Both the position numbers and the translations under genes were made by a program. The notes beneath the pieces were generated by a model, which worked only from the letters and a program-made list of their open reading frames with translations, did not search any database and had not been told where the DNA came from. Shown piece by piece: positions 42,679-55,614 of a stretch of 64,000 nucleotides of DNA. Position 1 is the stretch's first letter, and every line of letters starts with the position of its first letter. The DNA is from Tilletia caries (lineage: Eukaryota > Basidiomycota > Exobasidiomycetes > Tilletiales > Tilletiaceae): NCBI GenBank assembly GCA_032718865.1, contig JALUTQ010000024.1:1137314-1201313 (forward strand). Direction: 5' to 3'.

Positions 42679-45290
42679 TCAGGACCACGGTTCCGTCTCG
42701 ATGCCGGCTTTGAGCTTGTTCAGAAGGGCCTCTTTCTTCTCGCCCTTTTTCAAACGGCTTGGAGGCATGACCGAGGATCTCCACAAGGGAAGCTTTACCG
42801 AGGCTCTGTGATCGATTAGCAAACATTGTCATCAACAGTCCACGTCCTTAGGCAGCTTTGCTCGTGCATTCAGCATAGGTGTATCAGATTCAGACTCACC
42901 TTCAAGCTTGCCTCCGTTACGATTCCGTTCTTCAGCTCCACCGCTCCTCTGCTCCGAGATGAAGATCCGGCCGGCATGATCTTCTGACTAGCTGGATCAC
43001 CGTGGGTGTTGGAGGTCGAGGGTGCGTTGATTGCATTTTGTGGGAGCTGAGTGTCGGTGAGCTGGGTGTCGGTCAAAGGGAGTGGAGCAGCCCTGTTCTG
43101 GGCGATATCACCGGTGTTTCCATCCTCAACAGTCTCGGAGCGGCCTTGACCGGCAACAGCGAGGGGAGTTGATTGACGCACGGCCTGAGAGGAGGAAAGA
43201 TCGGTCTTGAAGGCGTCCTCGATGTATTCGCTGATTCTCTGGATGTGAAGCTTTATCACAGGCTGCGGTCCCATCCCCGTCTTGTCCCTTTCCTCCTTCG
43301 CAATCGCCCAAATCCGTAGTAGTGCTGCCAACAGACGGCAGGCATTTCGAACCGATTCAAAGGTAATGTGATTCTTGAGGGCATCGTGGTATCTCCATGT
43401 GCCGATCTCGTCGTGGCCAAACGAAATGCCACTCTTGCTGGGTCCTCGACATCAGGAACAGCTCCTTCCAAACGAGCCAGCCACTTCAAAAACCCTGTAT
43501 TGCCGTCTTGCTCGGGATCAAAGCCATATTCTTCAGCATTTTTCCAACGCATGCAGAGCCCTGAGCACGCTCACGCGCTCTTCTAGTCCGAAGTACTTTG
43601 TCTTGAGGGCGGATAGAAGGGCGGATATTGTTGGATCAGTGAGGCGGTCGTTGTCTCCGGCTCGAATGTCGGCAGCGGAGCGTTTGGAGAGTGACAGCGG
43701 TGGTATGCTCCCGCTCGAGGACCGGCGCACATGGGAGGAGTGAGTGTGGGAGGCTGGTGGGTCCACGGAGCGTCTTGAGTCGGCAAAACTAGTTGGAGCC
43801 ACTAGGCGGTTCGAAGCGGCATCAACAAGGAGGTCCAAAGCGGCAGACGTTCGTGTGGGTATGTTAAGACCACGACGTGGAGATGCAGGCAATCCTGTAT
43901 AGAAGAGAAGAGAAGGGTCAGATTGACGATGTGGGATCTTGAATGTATGCCAAATCCTGAGGATATACCGACCTTGAGCGATCGTACGGTTCAAGTTACC
44001 GGTACCAGACGCAAAAGCCTGTGGAGTGGTTCGACTCGAACCAGCAGCATTGAGAGAGCGAGCGACGGGACGTGAGGCACTGCTAGAAGCAGGAGCTGCG
44101 GTCCGAGCCGAGTTAGAGACACTGGAATCTGTAAGAGCAGGAGCAGTGGTTCGAGAGCCTGTGGGCGAAGAATGTTGTGAGTACTGAGTACGCTGGTACG
44201 CATATATGCATGTTGGTATCGTCTGAAGCGTACTACTTACTGTTGGTGAACAAAGCATTGGCCTTTGTTCGGAAGGTGATGGAGTCCTTCTCCTCCTCGT
44301 CGCTTGTCATCGAATCGTCGCTCTCTGTACCCTTCTCCCTCGCATTTTTGCTTTCCCTTCCCAGCATTAGTTGACGATCGAGCCGATGCGTTCTGCTTCT
44401 TGCTTGGAGACGGTCGTGCCGAAGATTCGATTGCGTTGCCCGGTTCTGTTGTGGCTTCGTTTCGTTTGTTTGCTGGCAACTTCGACAGGTAATGCATTCC
44501 GCTTGGCTCTCGAGACCGTCTCGCACTTTGACTTCAGATGTTTCTGGATCCAGAACAGCGCCTTGTAGTGCTGGGTGCACCAGGAGAGGACGGGGGACCG
44601 CTTTTCCAGTCCTTGACAGATGACGATGAGATCTCGGAGGTAGTGGGTCCGGTACAGCTCGTAGTTGCGTGGCTTGTTTCTTAGCCACGCGGGGAGCTCA
44701 ATGTCGTCCAACGCGGCCGCGGCGATTTGTACAGCTGTTTCAATCTCGTCTATCATGTCCTCGTCGATCGGATTTCCGTCCATATCGCGAGTGATCTCCT
44801 CTTTGCCGTACTTGCGGTTCTTGTGTAGCTTCTGGGCATCAGCTTGCGTCCACATCATCAGCTCGGCGTTCAGGAATTCCTCCAATGGAATAGATGGGAT
44901 CATCGCCATATCAACGCCATGTAGCACAGCTGCACTGCCGCCGGAGTCTTTGTCGGCGTTGGAAGTGCTGATCGTGCTCTGAGGCTTGTTAAGCAGAGTA
45001 GTGAGACTAGAGTTCGATCTGGCAAGGTCTGTATTCGTGGCCTCCAAGGTAGCGACACGTTCCGAAGTCCGACTCAGCTGTTCCATGAGCGACTGTATGT
45101 GAGGATGAGTGATGATGATGCGGTGGGGGATGTCGCCAACGTTGTGCTCTCCCCAGAACAGAGTCGGAAGGGAGCGACGATGAGGGTCGAAATGCTCATT
45201 GTGCTGAATTGAGGGTATGTAGGGGCTGCGAGACGAGCTGCGTTCCGGCAGGAAGCCGTCGCCTTGATAAATCGATTGATAGCCTGTCAT
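42679..45290 (-). pseudogene. Accessory ORF of the Plavaka-like element with SAP-like C-terminus (right arm)
   Basis: Mirror of 24031-26639, start Met at 45290 in MTGYQSIYQGDG. The body is the same, with the shared frame change near 44530. Right-only run-length differences occur near 44345 (T run), 43540 (T run before CATGCAGAG) and 42750 (T run), the last of which moves the SAP-like exon out of frame and opens the tail ending KGTKKNKSQ at 42590. The product could bind the element's subterminal repeats; that role is inferred from position only. Confidence 0.55.
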
Positions 45291-45971
45291 GATGAGAGAG
45301 TGAGGTTGAGAGTGAGGTTGAGAGTGTTCGGAAGGAGCTGTGGTGGTAGTGATGATGGTTAGGAGAGGGAAGGGGCGGTAATGTGATCGACTTTCAAAAC
45401 ATACTCGCATCCCGGACAACTCAATCACCAGTGACCAGACTACCTCAGGCTAGTAAGACGAAAGACAAGAGTACGATGCGATGGCTGGATTGTGGTTTTG
45501 AAGTCTGGAGCGCGCTGAAGCGATGAGGAACGATCTGCGGTGGAATGGGGACGCTACAGGGATGGGAGACCAGAGAGAGGTGCATGTATGCGGGTCGAGA
45601 CCCGGAACAGGGAAGGAGCGAGCGCAGGAAGGAGTGATCTGTATGCGGTGATGCAAATGATGACGGAATGCAATGACGAGGGTATCCTGGACTTCGATGG
45701 CGTCGGGAATGGCGGACAGCTCGTGGTGCCGTGGGGGGGGGTCGCGAGTCGATATGGTTGTCCGAGCCTGAGTCATGACTCATGAGTGCAATGTGTTATG
45801 TGGATGACCATTGACCGATAACGATGGTCACTGCTGCTGATGCGAAGGTGCGGGCTGGTTCGTGATGAGAAGAGAAGACGGGAATGTCAGTACATGCTTC
45901 AGACTTTCAGAGATCAACGAGCAGAGCAGTACAACTCACGGACTCCTGCTACGCTGATTGCTGATGCATGT
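45291..45971. other. Spacer between Plavaka ORFs (right arm)
   Basis: Mirror of 23352-24030, no gene supported. A nine-G run at about 45734-45742 replaces five C in the left arm. Confidence 0.4.
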
Positions 45972-48900
45972 TTATGAGTAGTGATGATGTGATGGTCCAG
46001 TTGAGGAGAGAGCGGTTCTCTCGATGTTGCCAATTTCTCGAGCCAGTGCATAGGCCTGATTGGGTGAAATGACCTTTGTTGGCAGTTCATCCTCTTTGTT
46101 CCCGATCACAACAAAACAGTATGCTTCAGCATACACTCCGCCTGATGCAGCAAAGCGAGAGCACCTTCGCTTGGCGTTCTCGTCCATCTGCGTTCCCCTG
46201 ATTGACTGGCCGGAAGGAAGAGTGAGCTTGCATCGCGGTTGCGCAAAGGGGTTTTCGACGGTGACGATACGGTCGCGGACGAGTCGTTCAAGGAGCGGCA
46301 TCACGATATCGTCAACCTCCTCACTGGGTCGATGATTGTCATTGGGCCGCACGGACAAAGTCAGGCGCTGCTCTTCATCGCCAGGAGGAGCAAGGTTGCT
46401 CTCGGTCATGATGCTGAGGACACGCATGTGTTCGCGCTGAACGATGTTGTTGGCAATGTTAGGGAACGGAGCTTTCTTGGAACGCACGGAGCGTTTGGCA
46501 AGCCCAATCTCTCGTTCGCATCGCGCTTGAGAAGAGGTCCGCAAGCTTCCGTGCCAATAGATGAACGTGGCAATGTGCAGCAGTTGATGGACGTAAATGC
46601 TGCAAGGAAGTGTGCTGTATGAGTTGTTGATTCAAGAACCAAGAAGATGCGATGGCAGCAGAGCGAGAGCAGGGAGACATACCTTGACCGGTGAATCCTG
46701 GAGAGATCATCGCTCACGAAGAGCCGCTCCCAAGCATGGACAAATCCTGAGAAGTGTTCTTGAATGAAGGCAAGCTGTCGGGTGGATACCCCGTTGTTGG
46801 ACATCGTCAGCCGTACGCCCTGGACGAGATGGCCGATCATCTCTACCACCGCGATTGTTGCTCCGACGGACAGCAAGAAAGGAAGGAGGTAGTAGTAGGT
46901 CATCGATGACCACTCGTGAAACTTGTAGTTGGCTGCATGCTCAAAGGGGTTTCGGGGAGCGGAAGCAGCGAAGCAACTGGGGAGGTCAATCCCTGCATCT
47001 TCGACCAGCTGACCGAACAAGGATTCCTGCTCGACCGTGAACGAGAAAGGGTCGCCGGGTAAGTTCTCGTTGAGGGTCGTCCAGATGATGGAGGAGATGT
47101 TGGATCCGAAAAAGATGGAAGATGTCGGGAGGGAAGAAAGAAGGGTGAATGAAGCATGGAGAGAAGGCAAGCAAGGGCAATTGTGCGATACCAGTCCTGC
47201 GCTGCACTTCCGCGCTTTCTGCATCGGTCAATGCCTCTCTGAGCTCTTGAAGGGCTTCGGCAAACGACTCGTTGGTGCGCAATGTGAGGTTGAAGGGGTC
47301 GTAGAGCTCCGGTCGGTCGATGTTGCGCTGCCGCCTCGTCCTTCCCCAGCTCGCCTCCGCATACTTACCCACCGTACGCAGTGGGAAGTACCCGACCACC
47401 TGCCTGCTCGCAGGATAGTTTGCTACCATCAGGCAGGTCTTGCAGCCCGATTAGCCCTGATATCCTGTCATGCCATTGATCTTCGTCGATCCTGGCTGAT
47501 CGGCACGCCCAGCAACCAACCAAGCCCGCCACAAGAACCATTCCTGTTTCGCCTCGTCCCAGATCCAGTACCCCAAAGCTGCGCGTGCCAGTTCCTGCAT
47601 GATCGGCCACAGAAACGACTCGATGTCTCCTGGAGACTTCGGACCGGAAATGATGGTGCTGACAAATGTGCTGGACCTTTTGAAGCGTGAGGAGAGCGGG
47701 GTGTTGAGTGGAATGAGAAGAACTATCCAACCGTCCGAGTCTGCTTTGTTCAACATCTGCGCGCCGTCCGTGCTCAGCATGAACAGGTCATATCGTGGGT
47801 CGTCAAAGAGACCTGTTTCAAGCAAGTGTTGGTGAATCTCGCCGTCTGGCCAGTCCTGGAAGACGTGTCCTGCTGTTCCAAACGTGTTCTTCGACTGTAG
47901 ACCGCGGTCGAAAAGGTATGAGCTCGTCTGTTGAGATCGAAACTGAGCGCGAAGAATTCTGGGAAGGAGAGGAAGAGTGATGTATCTGCGCCGCGGCTTT
48001 CCGGTTCGATCAAAGCGAGGCTCGCCACAAACCTCTCCATCTCTCACATGTGGGCAATGATCCAAATCTGCGTTCGGGCCGACGTAGGCAATGCAAGAGT
48101 TGACGCACATATCGTGCTCGTTCTGCTCGATGCCCGTCACTGACTTTACCAAAGTCAGAGCCCGCTTCTTGCTGAGGATATTGATAGTCGGATTTCGATC
48201 GTTGTAGCGTTTTGCGAAGCCGCTGTAGACCCGCTCCGTCCCGTCCACCTCGACCCAAGTTTGAAGGTGTCGAACCGTTTCCTGCTCGCTGGGGGTAAGG
48301 TCTTGGAATCGGAGTCCTCTTCCCTGTCGCCTGGGCATCGGACCTGGATCGTAATCGTCTACTAGCTCGTTAAAGCGGTCTTGCGCATGAGTCGAGCGCG
48401 TGTATCGATCTCTCGCTCCTCCGGCTGCTGCCGCTGGCTGTCTTGCGCGTCCCTCTTCTTCTCCGTCGCTATCAGAATTGCTGTGATCCCGATACCGTTC
48501 CAAATTGCCGTCGTTCTCCTCGTCATCGTCGCCGTCACTCGGAGCACTGTCTCCAAGGAAAAGAAGCAAATCTGAGGCGACGGGCTCAGCTCCTTGTCCT
48601 TCGTCCTCGCTCCCAGACATGTCCACATCGTCGGCAAGGGAAAAACCGTTGTCGAAGCCGTCATCTGAGGATGGTCCGAGGTTTTTCGCCATAAGCTTCC
48701 TCCTCCTGCTGCTGCTGCTCCTCCCCCCTCCTCCTTCTGCTCCTCCTGGTCCTCTTCCTCCTCCTCTTGTTCCTGCTCCTCCTTCTCCTCCGCCGCCCCC
48801 CCTGCTCCGCTTCTGTCTCCACTGCAATCTGCCCCTCGTTCCGCTGCAGAGCAAGAAGAAGCGCTCTTGCTGGCGGGTACCCGAGAGCCTCCGCGCGGCT

Positions 48901-49102
48901 GACCTCGTCCTTGTCGGCCGCAATGTGGCGGTCTCTTGAACGAGATGTGATCGTGCGGGACTCGTCCCCCCTGCCTTGCGCAGCGGCCGTGACACCAGCA
49001 GAGGACGCGCTGATCTCTGCGCTTCATGGCGAGTGAGGAGGAATGAGTGTGCTGGGCCGCTGGGTGTAGCCGGTAGCGGGGCAGATCCTCAAATTTCTCC
49101 AA
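45972..49102 (-). pseudogene. Tnp2/Plavaka-like (CACTA-type) transposase (right arm)
   Basis: Mirror of 20226-23351. The same TAA stop (after GMTGYQG, near 47452) and the same homopolymer frame change near 47110 are present. The Glu-rich N-terminal repeat (GAGGAG/CAGCAG codons, about 48690-48830) varies in length from the left arm, so the Cys/His N-terminus and the core fall in different frames. The core motifs CGEPRFDRTGK, STDGAQML and ISGPKSPGDIESF are intact. Confidence 0.8.
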
Positions 49103-49124
49103 GTTCTCGTTCTTCGAACGTCAT

Positions 49125-49261
49125 GCTGGGCAACCTGATGGAACCGCGTCTGAACCGCGTCTGAGCCGAGACTCTGTTTTCAGACTTTTTCAGAGAAAAA
49201 CTTCGTTCCTGAGCTGCAGCGTCTCTGCCGCGTCTGAACCGCCCATGCCGCCTCTCAGCCG
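49125..49261. repeat. CCGCGTCTGA subterminal block (right arm, transposase side)
   Basis: Mirror of 20069-20205. The copia LTR begins at 49262, directly after CTCAGCCG. Confidence 0.6.
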
Positions 49262-49525
49262 TGTTGGAGACCATCGGCGAATGGTATGGAAATCTCATAT
49301 GGCGCCGGACTCTCACACGGCGTGGGCGGTGGAAACCTCTGGAAAGACGCACAGACCACTAGCACACACAGTATATAAGAGACCCTTAGCAGACCCAGAC
49401 CACCGCTCAATCGAAAGAGAACATCAGGCATTCGTATTACCTTCTCAGCATCTCTCCGCGAGATTACCAAGGCCTCGATACGAATACATTGGACCGCGTG
49501 GCTTGCCTTAGTCAAAAGTCCAACA
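49262..49525 (+). repeat. copia 5' LTR (right arm)
   Basis: 264 bp from TGTTGGAGACC to AAAGTCCAACA, with 7-bp inverted ends. TATA box at 49372-49378. The region between TATA box and LTR end contains CTTCTCAGCATC and would hold the transcript start and R region. Confidence 0.87.
49372..49378 (+). promoter_or_regulatory. TATA box of the copia LTR
   Basis: TATATAA lies 148 bp before the LTR end, the usual place for the U3 core promoter. The left-arm counterpart is 19952-19958 on the minus strand. Confidence 0.55.
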
Positions 49526-49537
49526 GGTTATGAGCTC
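49526..49537 (+). other. Putative primer binding site, overlapping the gag ATG
   Basis: GGTTATGAGCTC directly follows the LTR end, where the tRNA primer of a copia element anneals. The first in-frame ATG of gag (49530) lies within it. Which tRNA would prime was not determined. Left counterpart 19793-19804. Confidence 0.45.
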
Positions 49538-50628
49538 AGTTACTCGATCCGAGAGTATGGAGCACGATCACGACGACCGCACGAAGCAGGTGCTGGAGGA
49601 GCTTGCCCGGAAGACCCGCGAGGGAACGCCGCTGGAAGATGCCCTCCGTGAGGTGATGGTGGTTGCGACGGGTGAGCGTGTTGAGCGAGCCCTGAGTGAC
49701 CCGCCTCGTGCACCTGAAAAAGAAAGTTTCGCCGCTCGAAACATCGATGTATCACACTGCAGCAAGAACGGTTACCCTCGTCCCCAAGCTTGATCACGAC
49801 ACCTATGCCACATGGCACTATCGGTTCCGCACTCACATTCAGTCGATCCCCGGTGCCTTGGCACGTTTCGACGGCGATGAATATCCGAAGGGCTTCCAAC
49901 GACACGGCGACGATTTCCCCGCACCGACGCAATCCGACGGCTACGACCCCGAACTCGACGCTGCGCTCGGTACCCTGTTTGTCAACACTGTGGGTCCGAC
50001 GCTAACCAATGTCACTATGCGTCTGATTCGGAAAGGGGGAAGTCGTATCTCATACCTTCACCAGGCGCTCAAGGGACATGTTTCGTCCAGTGACACGGCC
50101 TCCCAGATACGCATTCAGGACGAGCTGACTGGTGTTCGACAACAGAGCGAATCTATTCAGAAGCTCGGAGACAAGCTGCTAGGGCTGTTCGAGCGCGCAG
50201 AGAATGCGGGAATAGAGTTGTCAGAGCGTCAGCAGGTAGTCTATCTGGTGAGGGCTGTCACCGAGCGCTACGCGTCACGTCGGTCGGCAATCCTGGAAGC
50301 ACTCGACAGGCACGAACCTATTACATTCCACTCGGCTCTGGAGAAGTTCAAGCAAGAAGAGCAGATGTTCAACGATCGCACCAAGGCGGATGTGTCGGCG
50401 ACGGCAAAGGCAGCGAATACTCACAAGAAAGGGAACGGAAACTCTGGCGGCGGAGGTGGTGGTCGTCGTGGCAAAGGTGGCCCGATCTGCTACGAGTGCC
50501 AGGAAAAGGGGCACATCAAGCGAAATTGCCCGAAGCTCGACAAGTCGGCTGTCGGCACCGACAACACAAACACTCACAACACCGAGGCCCGAGCCAACAA
50601 GGGCCGAGACTCCATTTCTCGCCAATAG
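49530..50628 (+). pseudogene. copia gag (right arm)
   Basis: The first frame (49530-49793) starts MSSVTRSESMEHDHDD. The main frame (from about 49720) carries VTLVPKLDHDTYATW, WHYRFRTHIQSIPGAL and a helical body, then a Gly/Arg-rich linker and one zinc knuckle CYECQEKGHIKRNCPK (CX2CX4HX4C) near 50488-50535, ending at 50628. The frame change lies near the A run at 49720 and is the same in both arms. The knuckle is intact here and broken in the left arm. Encodes the particle and nucleocapsid protein. Confidence 0.85.
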
Positions 50629-50640
50629 GGACTCGGGGCG

Positions 50641-53600
50641 GTGCCTCTCACTGCTAGCAATATACGAGCGTCAGCTTCTTTCTCTCGTGCATGCTTAGCA
50701 GCGGAGGTTCCGCCCGGTCTGAGAGCTCACCTTTGGTACCAATGGATACTCGACACGGCTGCATCACACCACATGACTTGGTGCAAAGCCCTGTTCGATG
50801 AGTTGGACGAGGGAGAGTTCGGAAGCGTCAGTCTAGCTGACGATAGCGAGCTTGCTATCAAGGGAATGGGGAAACTCACTCTCAAGGTAGCTGGGGAAGA
50901 TGGGGAGCGCGTGCTGCGACTGCACGACGTGCTCTGGGTGCCCGACCTCACGTCGAATCTGCTGTCCGTCATGCGGGCTGTGGAGGGAGACATCAGGTTT
51001 GAGCTGGCACCTGGAGGGATGCGGATGGGTTGTGAGGGAGACATGTCAGTATTGGCCCCACATGTCAAGGAGCGGGGTGGGTGCATACTCACCACGGAAA
51101 TCAAGGAACGGCAAGCGACGGCGCAACACGTGCGCACGGGAGGCGCGAGCCTGGAAGCTCGTCTGCTTCATCAACGGACGGGACACTCCTCTCCCAAGGT
51201 CGCGGGCGTAATGTGGGACAAGGGCTGCGCGAAGGGAACAGCAGTCAGCAAGAGTGCCTTAATCAAGGCCAGTCACGACTGTGACGACTGCAAGCAAGGA
51301 AAAGGCGTGCGCGCACCGTTCCCCCACTCAGAGACGGTTTCGCATCGTCGGCTGAGCCTGGTCCATGTGGACGTCATCGGTCCTATGGAGGAGGGAACCG
51401 GTGGAGATGGGGAGAAATACACACTCACCATTGTCGATAGCGCAAGCCGGGAGGTGTGGGCGTATCCCATGGCGGCAAAGGGGAACGCACTGACGGTGTT
51501 CCTCGATTGGGTGCGCCGCGCACAGAAGGAGACGGGCGAGCAGCTGGTGGTGGTTCGGTCAGACAACGGGGGAGAGTTCATCAACCGACAATCCCAAGAC
51601 TGGGCCAAGGAACTCGAGGTTTGGTGGGAGATACTAACCCATACACCAGCCAGCAAAACGGAGTCGCCGAGAGATGGAACCGGACACTGCAGGACAGAAT
51701 GAGAGCCATGCTCCTGACGTCAGGACTGGACAGCTCGTACTGGCCACACGCAATGCGAGCAGCTGCTTACGTTCTGAACCGTACTCCACGGCTGAAGGAC
51801 GGAGGGCGCATACCCGAGGAGATATGGACAGGGCGCAAGGTAGACCTCTCGAACCTTCGCGTGTTCGGCTGCCTGTGCTGGCCTCTGGTGCAGAGTGCGC
51901 AGAGAAAGGGTAAGCTTGCGTTGCGGAGAGTCCCAGCTGTGTTCCTGGGTTACGGAGAGACGACAAAGGGATGGAAGGTGTACATACCGAGCAAGTCCAC
52001 CCACCGGATGGGCACCAGCCGGGACGTCATCTTCGACGAAGATCGTCGGTACCAGGACCTTCCGGTCCCCCCGGAAGACGGGCTCCCTGGATGACGTGCT
52101 CGAGTGGCACGATGAGTGGAGTCTGGTGGAGGACAGGGATGAGGAGCGGGGAGATCAGTGGTCGGGAGAAGGAGTTGGAGCAGCAGGAGCGGAAGAGGCG
52201 GCAGGACCGGTGGGAGTAGAGGGTGAGGGAGGACTCACCAAGGACGGCGCTCAGGAGGAGCGGCAGGTGGATGACCGGAGGGTGGTGGAGTCGGCGGAGA
52301 CGGATGCGGGAGATGTGGCGGAGCTGGATGCGGATGCGGAAGGAGTGGGAGATGGAGGTGAGATGGAGGAGGACGAAGAGCCCGACGAGACAGCTCACCT
52401 CGAGCAGCTACTGCTGCGCGCCCAAATCGACGGCCTTCCCAGTTCTGAGGAGGTCGAAGAGGCGATGGCGCCAGCGATCAGCGACCCAAACCGGCAAGCA
52501 CCGAGCGACCCACAGACGCAACCTCAGGACTCACCACCGGCACCGACGGCAACAGCAGCACCACCCGACCGAATCCCGGAGGCGGAGCGCGCGCACATCA
52601 GGCGCATCCGGGAGAGCCGCGAACCGACGCGGCGATCACCGCGCTTACAACAGCAACACGGCCAAGCCAAGCTGGTGCGAGCGTACGCGATGGCGGTCCG
52701 GGGTGCGCTGTTGGTGGGAGGAAGGGTCAGCGCCGATGGTGTACCACTTGAGCCCAAGACTCTAAGCGAGGCAAGATCACGCCCAGAGTGGGACAAGTGG
52801 AGAAGCGCCATGCAGGAGGAGTATGACTCACTAGTGAAGAAGAAGACTTGGGAGAAGGTCTCGAGGCGTCAGGCGAAGAGGCTAATTCGGAGTCGGTGGG
52901 TCTACAAGTTGAAGTTGGACGCAATGGGAAGGGCGCTCCGGCACAAGGCGAGACTGGTAGCCATGGGAAACACGCAACGAGCCGGCATCGATTATGGAGA
53001 GACGTTCTCCCCGGTGGCTCGCATGGCCAGTCTGCGCATCTTGCTCGTCCTTGCAGCCAAGTTTGGCTGGATCGTCGAACAGTCCGATGTCGTCACTGCC
53101 TACCTCAACGGCGTGCTGCACGACATCGTGTACATGGAGCAGCCCCCCGGCTTCGAGGACGAAACAAGCGACGTGCTTCTGCTGCGGCGAGCTCTATACG
53201 GGCTGAAGCAGAGTGGTAGGGAATGGAACGAGGTGTTAGTTGCTGCACTGATCAAGGCTGGGTTCGCCCAACTTGACTCTGAGCCCTGCATCTTTGTCCG
53301 GAACCCGAAAGACTGGAAGCACATCGTTGTCCTCGGGGTATACGTCGATGACATCCTCATCTTCACCCCCAGCCGAGAAGAATGCGAGCAAGTCAAAAAA
53401 ACACTTACGCGACGAGTTCGAGATCAAGGAGAACGGCGCGGTTCATCACTTCCTTGGCGTGCAGGTCCTGCGAGACGAAGCTGCGGGAACAATCACACTC
53501 AGTCAGCAAGTATACGCGAACGCGACTCTGCAGCGCTACGGCATGGACAACGCCAAGGGACGCAACCTTCCTCTCCCCGAACGCGGCAAGGGCGACACAT

Positions 53601-54279
53601 CAGACTCACCGAGTGTGCCCGGCGACTAAGCCGCAAGGGTGGGGAGCTTGATGTGGTTGGGGCAATGCACACGACCAGACTTCACCTTTCCGGTGGGAGT
53701 TCTGGCAAGGAAGATGGGATCACCGGAATCCGGATGAGGAAGCAGCACAGGACGCTCAGCAGTTGCTTCGGCACTTGCGCAAGACATCGGATCTCAAACT
53801 CACATACAAGCCGTCGTCGGACATCGTGCTGGAAGGCTACGCCGATCGGCCGATGCCGACCATGGCGGAGATCGCGTGGACATGAAGAGTACCACCGGAT
53901 GGGTGTTCGCCGTGTTCCTCGTCTACGGATGCGCGGTGTCTTGGAAGTCCCAGTTGCAGAAGACGCCAGCGTGGTCGACGACCGAGGCAGAGTACATGGC
54001 TCTGTTCGAGGCCGCACGCGAGGCACTGTGGATCCGCAACTTCCTCGGCGAACTCGGCATGCAGCAGAAGGCAGCGACACCACTCTACTGCGACAACGAA
54101 GCAGCAACCACAATCGCGAATAAGCCTGCGGCATTCGGGAAAAAGCAAGCACTTCGATCTCAAGTATCATTTCACACGCGATCGAATGCGACGCGGACAA
54201 CTCACAGTCAGCCGGGTGGATACCGACAACAACCTTGCGGACATCTTCACAAAGGTGCTGCCGCGCGGGAAGCTGGAAG
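50641..54279 (+). pseudogene. copia pol: protease, integrase, RT, RNase H (right arm)
   Basis: Protease: WILDTAASHHM near 50745 (D-T-A in place of the common D-S-G). Integrase: zinc region with LLHQRTGH and CDDCKQGK, catalytic Asp in HVDVIGPM (51369), Asp in RSDNGGEF (51555) and Glu in NGVAERWNRT, which lies in another frame (near 51665, shared by both arms). Reverse transcriptase: WVYKLKLDAMGRALRHKARL, GETFSPVARMASLRILL, YLNGVLHDIVYMEQPPGF, LYGLKQSGREWNEVL and VYVDDILIF near 53340. RNase H: STTGWVFAVFL, STTEAEYMALFEA, LYCDNEAATTIANKP and LADIFTKVLP. The frame breaks in the A run at 53395-53401 (right arm only) and near 54140 (both arms). Confidence 0.88.
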
Positions 54280-54671
54280 CAGTGGTCGGCACTGACTTTA
54301 AGTCGCCATTTTTCAAAAAAAGTCAAGTCTAAGTCTAAGTCACATTTTTAGAAATTTTTCAGAAAGTCAAGTCTAAGTCGGACTTAAGTTGCCAAGTCTG
54401 ACTTAAGTCACATCGTTTTTTCTCGAGCGAGAAGCAGAGACTTTCCGACTTAAAGTCAGACTTAAAGTCGTAGCAAAAAGTCACATATCCCGGATGATCT
54501 AATGTTCCGACTTAAAGTCAAAAAGTCAGACTTACAGTCACGACTGAAAGTCTCATTTCTCAAAGTCCCACGGTCACCTGACTTTTTCCAGACTTTAAGT
54601 TCCCCAAGTCTCCGATCATGTGACTTTCAACGGTAAAAAGTGTAAGTCACAAGGTCGTTTTTTTCACACGT
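54280..54671. repeat. AAGTC word block B (right arm)
   Basis: Starts CAGTGGTCGGCACTGACTTT, a hAT-like terminus, then dense GACTTAAGTC words to about 54671. It cuts copia after LEAVVG. With block A (55615-56055) it frames gene-like DNA, the same layout as the TACTGCAG element, but no target duplication supports treating the pair as one element. Confidence 0.8.
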
Positions 54672-55400
54672 CTGCTTCTCACGCCGGTTCCAGCAGCTCC
54701 TGAATAGGCAGCCCCATCATCTTCCTCACCAGCAACCAGTCACTTCCCTCTTCCCGTGCACCCTTCCACCACTATCCCTTTCTTCCCACAGCCCCACCCA
54801 CCCCTCAACGACCACCGAACCCAAGGGAAACAGACCCCGTCATTTTCGACATCTTCGGACAACACACCTTTGGAGATCTTGGAGTTGGTCCCTTCCAGCT
54901 GCAGTTAGAAGAGCTTGGCCTTCCTCCGAACCAGAGCTAGCGATGGTCGGAATTCTCACAAGAATGTCAGCAGTCCCTGAACCGGGACGACCCCGAATCC
55001 CCGCAGGTCCCGGGCGAAATCCTCAAGCGACTCGTGAGCAGACACACCCTTCCCCTCCTCCGCTCCCAGCAGTACGTCCCTCTAACTCCTTTGTCACACG
55101 TAATCCAGCCCACAGTCCAGGATCCGACAACGCGTCTGTGCTGGGAAGAGCTCATCAACGACCCGACGGCCCACACGTGGAAAGCGCTCGTCGAAGGCAA
55201 GCACGCATCTCAGCAATCCACTGGCCAAGCTGTCGTTCGCAGCTCCGCTCCGACTTCCACGAATGTTTCCGCCGCTCTCGGACCTTCCAAGCGTCCCACG
55301 GCACGGTCGCTGCAGGCTACCTCCGCATCCGTCACAACACGAGCACCGGTGAGTCGCTCTATCTGCCGCTGTCGTTTCATGCATTGCTTCGGTCTCTCTG
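54672..55400 (+). pseudogene. Unrecognised exon between the AAGTC blocks (right arm)
   Basis: Frame includes FDIFGQHTFGDLGVGPFQLQ and LEELGLPPNQS, a stop, then in the same region RLVSRHTLPLLRSQQYVPLT, RLCWEELINDPTAHTWKALV and a Ser/Thr/Ala-rich end before a GTGAGTCGC donor near 55349. It could be an N-terminal part of a host gene or of LINE ORF1; I cannot decide. Mirror of 13906-14650. Confidence 0.4.
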
Positions 55401-55429
55401 ACCCCCTTGGATCGCATCTCCTGGATCGC

Positions 55430-55614
55430 ATCTCCATACAGACTCATCCGCTTTCTGGGATTCGTGCTGGTTCTGGATCCGGATCGGCGACCAACTATGG
55501 ATCAGGTCTTGAATGATCGATTCTATGGCCTCGACAGGAAAGATGCGGACCCCCCTACCCTTGTTTCCCGAGCATCACAGTGATGAGAAGCCTCAATGCA
55601 CTGCCACTCTTACA
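55430..55614 (+). pseudogene. Protein-kinase C-lobe end fragment (right arm)
   Basis: After the acceptor CATACAG (55441), the exon reads LIRFLGFVLVLDPDRRPTM, then DQVLNDRFYGLDRKDAD, the final helix region of a protein kinase domain. A run of C near 55553 differs from the left arm. Ends at AAGTC block A. Confidence 0.6.

Larger units (their letters stand above)
49262..54279 (+). mobile_element. Ty1/copia retrotransposon with only the 5' LTR (right arm)
   Basis: LTR, primer site, gag, protease, integrase, reverse transcriptase and RNase H in copia order on the plus strand, ending where AAGTC block B begins (54280). The 3' LTR and polypurine tract are missing. It is inserted into CCGCGTCTGA subterminal DNA of the Plavaka-like element, so it is younger than that element. 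Confidence 0.93.
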
